Shown here one piece after another: positions 1 through 5,667 of a DNA stretch of 10,528 nt; the first letter of the stretch is position 1; every line of letters begins with the position of its first letter. Origin of the DNA: an uncultured Bacteroidota bacterium (GTDB taxonomy: Bacteria > Bacteroidota > Bacteroidia > Chitinophagales > Chitinophagaceae); the NCBI GenBank assembly GCA_903847655.1, contig CAINEG010000266.1, positions 1 through 10,528 on the forward strand. Reading direction: 5' to 3'. The translations under genes and the position numbers were made by a program. The notes below the pieces were generated by a model, which had not been told where the DNA came from, did not search any database, and saw nothing but the letters and a program-made list of their open reading frames with translations.

Positions 1-1332
1 ATTTATTTGAAGAATAAAATATTTACCATGCCGCAGTTTCTTTCTAAAAGATACAACGATACGGTAAGTACCATCATGGCCGTATTTTGGTTATTGGTTT
101 ATGTGTTTGTGAATTTAACCTCCATTATTTATTTAGGCGCCTTGGCCATTTCCTCAATTACCAATATAAGTTTTGAAGCCAGCATCATTGGATTAAGTTT
201 GTTTGCAGTGATTGTTACTTTAGGCGGCATGAAAGTAATTGGCTATACCGACGTGATACAAGTAATTGTTTTAATTATTGGCGGCTTGGTCACTACTTAT
301 TTAGCTATTTCTTTATTGTCTAAACAATATGGTTATGGAGGTAATATACTACAGGGGCTAGCCGTTTTAAAAAGAGAAGCACCCTCTCATTTTCATATGA
401 TCTTTGATAAGTCCAATAAATATTATCCGGAATTACCAGGACTCTCTGTATTGATTGGTGGCATGATGGTGAATAATTTAGCGTATTGGGGATGTAACCA
501 ATACATTGTACAAAGGGCCTTGGGCGCAGATTTAAAAACTGCGCGTAAAGGAATTTTGTTTGCTGCCTTTTTAAAATTACTTATTCCCATCATTGCGGTA
601 TTGCCTGGCATTGCCATGTATGTACTACATCAAAAGGGATTGTTTCAAGCAGAAATGTCCGACAGCCAAGGCATCCTCAAACCGGATCATGCTTATCCTA
701 CTTTAATGAATTTATTACCTCCTGGATTAAAAGGAGTTGCTTTTGCAGCACTCACTGCGGCCATTGTAGCTTCCTTAGCAGGGAAGGCAAATAGTATCTC
801 CACTATTTTTTCATTAGACATTTATAAAAAATTCATCAATAAAAATGCTTCTGATAAAAAAATAGTCTTGATTGGAAGATGGGTGGTAATTATTAGCATG
901 TTGGTGGCAGCCATGGTAACCCCTGCACTTCGTTCCTTAGATCAGGCTTATCAATTTATTCAAGAATACGTTGGGTTTATAGCACCAGGTGTACTCGCTA
1001 TTTTCTTATTGGGCTTTTATTGGAAACGCACCAATTCTGCTGCAGCGCTTGCAGGTGCATTGTTAACCATTCCTATTTCAACGGTGTTAAAGTTTTTACC
1101 CAACTGGACCAATAATGCTTTCCCAAATTTTCCATTCCTAGATAGGATGTCCATTACTTTTGGACTGATTGTACTGGTGATGATAATTATAAGCTTGTCC
1201 AATCCTAAAAAAGAAAATAACTCAAAAGCAATAGAAGTGGATCTGGCAATGTTTAAAGTAAGCCCCGAATTTGTGGTTGGATCGGTGGTAATCATTGGCA
1301 TTTTAGCAGCGCTTTACACGGTATTTTGGTAG
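1..1332 (+). CDS. Sodium/solute symporter (SSS/SLC5, SGLT-like), 5'-truncated
   Basis: This inner-membrane protein couples sodium influx to uptake of a sugar or polyol. The reading frame is already open at base 1. The TTG at 7 is not a credible start, because the coded stretch IYLKNKIFTMPQFLSKRY is the family's conserved loop after the second core helix; roughly 90 N-terminal residues lie upstream. Counting from the TTG codon, visible motifs are WGCNQYIVQRAL (161-172), the TM8 region IVASLAGKANSISTIF (253-268) followed by DIYKKF, and FIQEYVGFIAPG (317-328) with Gln319 matching the sugar-contacting Gln of Vibrio SGLT. About ten hydrophobic segments follow one another to the C-terminus. In the sodium-site Ser-Ser pair of TM8 the first Ser is Ala here (Ala255-Ser256). 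The myo-inositol oxygenase gene begins 58 bases downstream on the same strand, so myo-inositol is a reasonable substrate guess; glucose or galactose remain possible. Confidence 0.9.
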   Translation: MYLKNKIFTMPQFLSKRYNDTVSTIMAVFWLLVYVFVNLTSIIYLGALAISSITNISFEASIIGLSLFAVIVTLGGMKVIGYTDVIQVIVLIIGGLVTTYLAISLLSKQYGYGGNILQGLAVLKREAPSHFHMIFDKSNKYYPELPGLSVLIGGMMVNNLAYWGCNQYIVQRALGADLKTARKGILFAAFLKLLIPIIAVLPGIAMYVLHQKGLFQAEMSDSQGILKPDHAYPTLMNLLPPGLKGVAFAALTAAIVASLAGKANSISTIFSLDIYKKFINKNASDKKIVLIGRWVVIISMLVAAMVTPALRSLDQAYQFIQEYVGFIAPGVLAIFLLGFYWKRTNSAAALAGALLTIPISTVLKFLPNWTNNAFPNFPFLDRMSITFGLIVLVMIIISLSNPKKENNSKAIEVDLAMFKVSPEFVVGSVVIIGILAALYTVFW

Positions 1333-1390
1333 TAAAATTTGACAATTTTATAAAAAAAGACGATTTTTAATAGATCAAATCATCAAGGCT

Positions 1391-2278
1391 ATGTCAAACA
1401 ACAATAAGAAACAAGTGGATAGCAATAATCCACTTGCCAATTTAGACGAATGGGAAATGGATATATTAAATAGATATCCAGACCCTAATGCCATCGCCAC
1501 CAATAAAGAAACAGAAGCATTTAGAAATTATGCTGCTGAAGAAAGAGATACAGTAAAAGAATTTTATAGATTGAACCATCAATTTCAATCTTATGATTTT
1601 GTGCTGCGTAAAAAGACCGACTTTTTACAGTTCAATAAAAAGGAAATGCCTATTTGGAATGCCTTTGATTTTTTAAATGAACTGGTGGATGATTCAGATC
1701 CAGATACCGACTTAGATCAAATGCAACATTTATTGCAAACTTCAGAAGCCATTAGAAATGATGGACATCCAGATTGGATGGTATTGGTAGGATTGATTCA
1801 CGATATGGGCAAAGTACTTTGTTTGTTTGGAGAACCACAATGGTCAGTAGTAGGAGATACCTTTCCAGTAGGTTGTGCCTATTCAGATAAAATTGTATAT
1901 CCGGAATTTTTTAAAAACAATCCTGATTTTGGCCACGAAATATACAGTCAAAAATTTGGTGTCTATGCACCCAATTGTGGTTTAAAAAATGTGCACATGA
2001 GTTGGGGACATGATGAATATGTCTATCATATGATGAAAGATTATTTACCTGAAGAGGGCTTATATATGTTGCGTTATCATTCTTTTTATGCGCAACACCG
2101 TGAAAATGCTTATGCGCATTTAATGGACGAGCATGATCATGCAATGTTCAAATGGGTAAAATTATTCAACCCTTATGATTTGTATTCAAAAAATCCAAAT
2201 CAAAAAAGTTGGACAGAATTACAACCCTATTACAAAGCCTTGGTCAAAAAATATTTACCTGAAACTTTAAAGTTTTAG
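1391..2278 (+). CDS. miox: Myo-inositol oxygenase (MIOX)
   Basis: This cytoplasmic di-iron enzyme of the HD-domain fold cleaves the ring of myo-inositol with O2 to give D-glucuronate. At 295 residues it is close to mammalian MIOX (about 285). By alignment from memory to the mouse enzyme, all six iron ligands are present: His113, His137-Asp138 in LIHDMGK, His207 in SWGHDEY, His230 in RYHSFY, and Asp263 in PYDLYSK. The substrate-binding residues also match: Arg45, Asp100, Lys141, Ser231 and Lys267. The signature GEPQWSVVGDTFPVGC spans 147-162. The N-terminal 30 residues are polar and lack a signal peptide. The ATG is preceded by CAAGGCT, a weak ribosome-binding site. It lies 58 bases after the symporter gene and probably shares its transcript. 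MIOX is best known from eukaryotes with scattered bacterial members; most bacteria use the IolG dehydrogenase route instead. The family call is very secure; the pathway downstream of glucuronate is not visible in the window. Confidence 0.96.
   Translation: MSNNNKKQVDSNNPLANLDEWEMDILNRYPDPNAIATNKETEAFRNYAAEERDTVKEFYRLNHQFQSYDFVLRKKTDFLQFNKKEMPIWNAFDFLNELVDDSDPDTDLDQMQHLLQTSEAIRNDGHPDWMVLVGLIHDMGKVLCLFGEPQWSVVGDTFPVGCAYSDKIVYPEFFKNNPDFGHEIYSQKFGVYAPNCGLKNVHMSWGHDEYVYHMMKDYLPEEGLYMLRYHSFYAQHRENAYAHLMDEHDHAMFKWVKLFNPYDLYSKNPNQKSWTELQPYYKALVKKYLPETLKF
2262..2275. repeat. Perfect 14-bp palindrome at convergent gene ends
   Basis: AAACTTTAAAGTTT reads identically on both strands and overlaps the last codons of the myo-inositol oxygenase gene, next to the 5-bp gap before the oppositely oriented peptidase gene. 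It could take part in bidirectional transcript ending, but each arm holds only one G/C pair, there is no loop and no proper T-tract, so a classical intrinsic terminator is not supported. Chance occurrence in AT-rich coding DNA is quite possible. Confidence 0.3.
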
Positions 2279-2283
2279 TTGAC

Positions 2284-4974
2284 TTATTGATACAATTGAT
2301 TGAATAGCATTTTATAATTACCATGTGTTTGTCCTCTGAAAGTAATTTCCGGACCATACACGAAAAGCTTGCCAGCGCCCACTTTGGCTTCAAAGGCAGC
2401 AATACCGTCTTGCAAATAGGCTTGTCCGAATGCCCAGCCACTTCTTAGCGTTTTGTCACTGGCATACCAAGCCAAGGGAACCACTTCTTTATGTGCAATG
2501 GCATCTGGCAATAATTTAAATACAGGACTTGCACTAAAATATACATCTGCATTTTTATTCATACCCCAATTGGCCTTGTATTCATTGTCTAATGTTATTT
2601 GCATGACGCTTCCTGGAATATAAAATTTTTCACCAGGTAAAACTTTTTCTTTGCCGGCTACCATTTCTACCAAGGCATTTTTAACAGGTAGATTTAAATG
2701 ATAGGCCAAATTTGCACTGGATCCAATGGCAATAATTTTTCCACCTTTTTGTAAAAATTCATTTAAAGCAGGAATTGATTTTTCTTTGTTGATTTTTCCC
2801 AACATATATTGAAACTCAGTTGGAATTTCTTCTGTTACTGGTTCTTTGTCTTCGTATGGAGAAGGCGCTTCGGCCTTTACAGAAGGAATGGCTCCTTCCA
2901 CAAAAACAATTACATCATACTGTTCTCTTAAACCACCCGCATCAATTTGTTTAGGATAAATTAATTTAAAAGGGAAATGGTAGTTTTCAAAAATCCATCT
3001 TACCCAACCAGAAGAAATAGATCCACCATATTTATCCCACAATGCAATTCTTTGTGCATTCACTTTATCGTTCATGCCCTCTGGCTTATTATTGACTGTA
3101 GTAAATCTAATACCTTGCGCTTCGCTTAATTTTTCTATTTGTGCATCTATATTTTTATTGCTCGCTACAAAATATAGATCCTTATTTTTAAAAACTTCCA
3201 CGCCTGTGCTTAAAAATTCATTCACTGCGATATAGGCTGCGTTTTCATTGGTCGGAAAAGTATAGCCCACCCATTCTTTTGTTGGCTTGTTAATACGCCC
3301 TATTGATTTTTGTATTTGGCCATAAGGAATGGTTTCAAAGGGTCCGTTGAAATCTTCTAAGATTCTATCAAACTCAATACCCATAGTAAAAGCAGGCGTC
3401 CATCCTGCTGCATCATAAGGTCTTACTGGAGGACCGCCTGGATATAAGAAATCATTGGGATGATCCTGTGGTTCAAACATATCCAATACATGAGGTCTAA
3501 AAGCTTGATTGGTTTTTACAATATAGGAGCCAGCTGGATAATTTTTTCCATTCACTGTAAATGAAGCAGTTGCTTTTTCAATCTTAATACCACTTTGAAT
3601 TAAAATATTAATAAAGGTAATGGCGGTTGTAGATTGTGTAATCGGTAGGATATAGCCTCTTGGGTCTCTGAAACTTGGGTTTTTATATACCTTATCATAA
3701 TAGACTTGAGGGATGGTATCTGATTTGCCTTCTTTTTTATCTGCTTTAAACAATTCAGTTATTAAGTCTGATTTTTTAGGGGATAGGGTCCAACTGTCTT
3801 TGCTGCCTGCTTCAATGCTATGCCTGCCCATGGTATAAATATTCATCAACAATTCATCTTTATATCTAGCCGCATAATTTAATACGGCATAGTTTAAAGA
3901 AATAGAATAATCAATCGAATTTTTAAAATACCATTTTTGAGGAGTAATCGGATAAGGTGTTGCACTATTTGGAATCAATCTTTGTGGTACTAGTGGTATA
4001 GTAGATGGAGTAGGATTGCCAATAATTTCAGTCAATAGTCCAATGATATTGTGGTAATATGCCGTGGTTCTTAAACCTCCGTTCCACCAAGTAGAATACA
4101 CCGAACCTCCTTTCATGGTATAGCCTGGTTTGCTTTCGGCATTCAAACGACTACTCATGGCAGCACCCAATGCATCAATGCCTGTAACTAGTAAAGGATC
4201 ATAAACATAATTAAATGGATCACGGTAAGGAGGGCCTGCCACCACCGAACCTGGAGGACCTGTTTGATGGTGATTATACAATACTTGAGGCATCCATTCA
4301 ATATATTGTTGACGACTCATGTTTTTGGACTCCGACATATTGGTCATAAAAAAATCTCTGTTGTTGTCATGCCCAATATATTTTTCATATAAGCGGGGCA
4401 AATTAGAAGTGGATCTTTTTAAAGTATCTGCATTACGCATATACCAATTCGAAACCAATTCTTGTCCATCAGGATTGGCATGTACGAATAATATAATCGT
4501 GGATTTTAAAATGCGTTTGGTTTCTTCATCTTCTCTTGTAATGATTTGATACATTGATTCAATCCATTGATGAATACCCACTACTTCTGTCGCATGCAAT
4601 CCACCGTCAATCCATACCACGGCTTTACCTTCTTTGGACATGCGCTTAGCTTCTTCTACAGATATATTTTCGGCATGGGCTAATTTTTGAGCAATCGTTT
4701 TGTATTTTTCAAGATTCGCTAAGTTACTTGGATCAGAAACAATCATCATGTATTGATTGCGTCCTTCTTCTGTTTGACCTATCACTTGTAGTTTTACTTT
4801 TTTAGAAACGGCTGCTACTTTTTTTAAATAGGCTTCGGTTTGCGTAAAACTAGCCAACTGATAATTATCACCAATGGCAAAACCAAAATGTGATTTAGGA
4901 CTAGGTACTGTTTGTGCAGCCACCATACAATAATTGCTTACAATACATACAAGGGCAATAATAATTTTACGCAT
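2284..4974 (-). CDS. Secreted M14-family zinc carboxypeptidase-like protein with GATase-like C-terminal domain
   Basis: This 896-residue exported metallopeptidase has a Sec signal peptide (1-20, VAA|Q). The M14 catalytic domain covers about 35-370. Zinc ligands are His127 and Glu130 in GLHATE, with the third His in YNHHQTG (235 or 236). NPDG (167-170) and Asn205-Arg206 match the substrate carboxylate-binding elements, and Glu316 in TEIIG is the likely catalytic Glu. Residues about 680-765 (YDVIVFVEG, then LQKGGKIIAIGSSANL) resemble a class I glutamine-amidotransferase-like flavodoxin fold; I see no Cys nucleophile there, so it is probably structural or binding. The length far exceeds the roughly 300 residues of a simple carboxypeptidase. 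It is the last gene of a probable GH95-HD-M14 operon, 45 bases after the HD gene, and its stop lies 5 bp from the convergent oxygenase stop. Substrate unknown: peptides, or peptide/amide groups on glycoconjugates. Confidence 0.9.
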   Translation of the reverse strand: MRKIIIALVCIVSNYCMVAAQTVPSPKSHFGFAIGDNYQLASFTQTEAYLKKVAAVSKKVKLQVIGQTEEGRNQYMMIVSDPSNLANLEKYKTIAQKLAHAENISVEEAKRMSKEGKAVVWIDGGLHATEVVGIHQWIESMYQIITREDEETKRILKSTIILFVHANPDGQELVSNWYMRNADTLKRSTSNLPRLYEKYIGHDNNRDFFMTNMSESKNMSRQQYIEWMPQVLYNHHQTGPPGSVVAGPPYRDPFNYVYDPLLVTGIDALGAAMSSRLNAESKPGYTMKGGSVYSTWWNGGLRTTAYYHNIIGLLTEIIGNPTPSTIPLVPQRLIPNSATPYPITPQKWYFKNSIDYSISLNYAVLNYAARYKDELLMNIYTMGRHSIEAGSKDSWTLSPKKSDLITELFKADKKEGKSDTIPQVYYDKVYKNPSFRDPRGYILPITQSTTAITFINILIQSGIKIEKATASFTVNGKNYPAGSYIVKTNQAFRPHVLDMFEPQDHPNDFLYPGGPPVRPYDAAGWTPAFTMGIEFDRILEDFNGPFETIPYGQIQKSIGRINKPTKEWVGYTFPTNENAAYIAVNEFLSTGVEVFKNKDLYFVASNKNIDAQIEKLSEAQGIRFTTVNNKPEGMNDKVNAQRIALWDKYGGSISSGWVRWIFENYHFPFKLIYPKQIDAGGLREQYDVIVFVEGAIPSVKAEAPSPYEDKEPVTEEIPTEFQYMLGKINKEKSIPALNEFLQKGGKIIAIGSSANLAYHLNLPVKNALVEMVAGKEKVLPGEKFYIPGSVMQITLDNEYKANWGMNKNADVYFSASPVFKLLPDAIAHKEVVPLAWYASDKTLRSGWAFGQAYLQDGIAAFEAKVGAGKLFVYGPEITFRGQTHGNYKMLFNQLYQ

Positions 4975-5019
4975 GGGAATAAGATTAAAAAATTGATTTA
5001 AAAATGTCTGGTTTAAAAT

Positions 5020-5619
5020 CTAAACAACAAGGGCTTGTCTATCTATAATAAATTGAATCAGTCTATCCAATTCAATATTGGCTCTTTTACAAGCGTCGTC
5101 GATATCTTCTCTAGAAACATTGGCAGCAAAGGCTTTGTCTTTGATTCTTTTTTTAGCCCCTTTTAATTCCATGCCCTTATAGCCTTCGGGGCGCATTAAA
5201 GAATAGGCATGCATTAAACCGGAAAGTTCATCAAAGGCATACAGCATCTTATCCATCTGCGTGATGGGCTCTACGCCAAAATGTACAGGACCATGAGAAG
5301 CTATGGCTCTAATAATTTCAGGATCTATATGTTTTGCTTCTAAGTATTCGATTATTTTTTTACAATGTTGATCGGGCCATTGATCCCAATCGGCGTCATG
5401 CAATAGCCCTGCCATTTCCCAACGCCATTGATCTTGTTCATTTGAATTTTCTATTTCTTTGGCCCAACATTTCATTAAATGAGCCACCTGCTTCATATGC
5501 AATTGCAATTTAGGATTCAATACCCAGCTGGTAAATAAATCATTGGCCTCGCTCACCGATAGTACCTTGCCTTTATTGGCAGGATCTCCAAATTCAGAAC
5601 GTCCCAAAATCAATGACAT
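5020..5619 (-). CDS. Predicted HD-superfamily hydrolase (COG2316-like)
   Basis: A small, soluble, probably cytoplasmic metal-dependent phosphohydrolase of 199 residues without signal peptide. HD-type metal residues are visible in order: His41, His74-Asp75 in LLHDADWD, His109 in ASHGPVH, and Asp130 in LYAFDELSGL. The stretch from 125 to 185 (AFDEL, then LMRPEG, KKRIKDKAFAANVSRE) follows the layout of the uncharacterised COG2316 group as I know it. The ATG at 5619 is kept rather than an inner Met at 42, since the latter would remove His41. No good ribosome-binding site stands immediately before it; the upstream stretch is A-rich, as is usual in Bacteroidota. It sits 48 bases after the GH95 gene and 45 bases before the M14 gene, both of which code for exported enzymes, so its role in the same operon is unclear. 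The substrate could be a nucleotide or phosphorylated metabolite; I cannot tell. Confidence 0.87.
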   Translation of the reverse strand: MSLILGRSEFGDPANKGKVLSVSEANDLFTSWVLNPKLQLHMKQVAHLMKCWAKEIENSNEQDQWRWEMAGLLHDADWDQWPDQHCKKIIEYLEAKHIDPEIIRAIASHGPVHFGVEPITQMDKMLYAFDELSGLMHAYSLMRPEGYKGMELKGAKKRIKDKAFAANVSREDIDDACKRANIELDRLIQFIIDRQALVV

Positions 5620-5667
5620 GAGTTACTTGTTTTTTTAAAGTTACTTACTCCTAGGTTTAATTCTGTT

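Noticed and set aside
1333..1390. Possible promoter for the MIOX gene, with TTGACA at 1339-1344
   Set aside because: No matching -10 box at proper distance and no TAnnTTTG box, and the short gap fits co-transcription with the symporter gene.
1911..2144. Antisense open frame of 77 codons inside the MIOX gene
   Set aside because: Composition rich in His and Asn reflects the complement of the MIOX codons; no recognisable domain and a very strong gene on the other strand.
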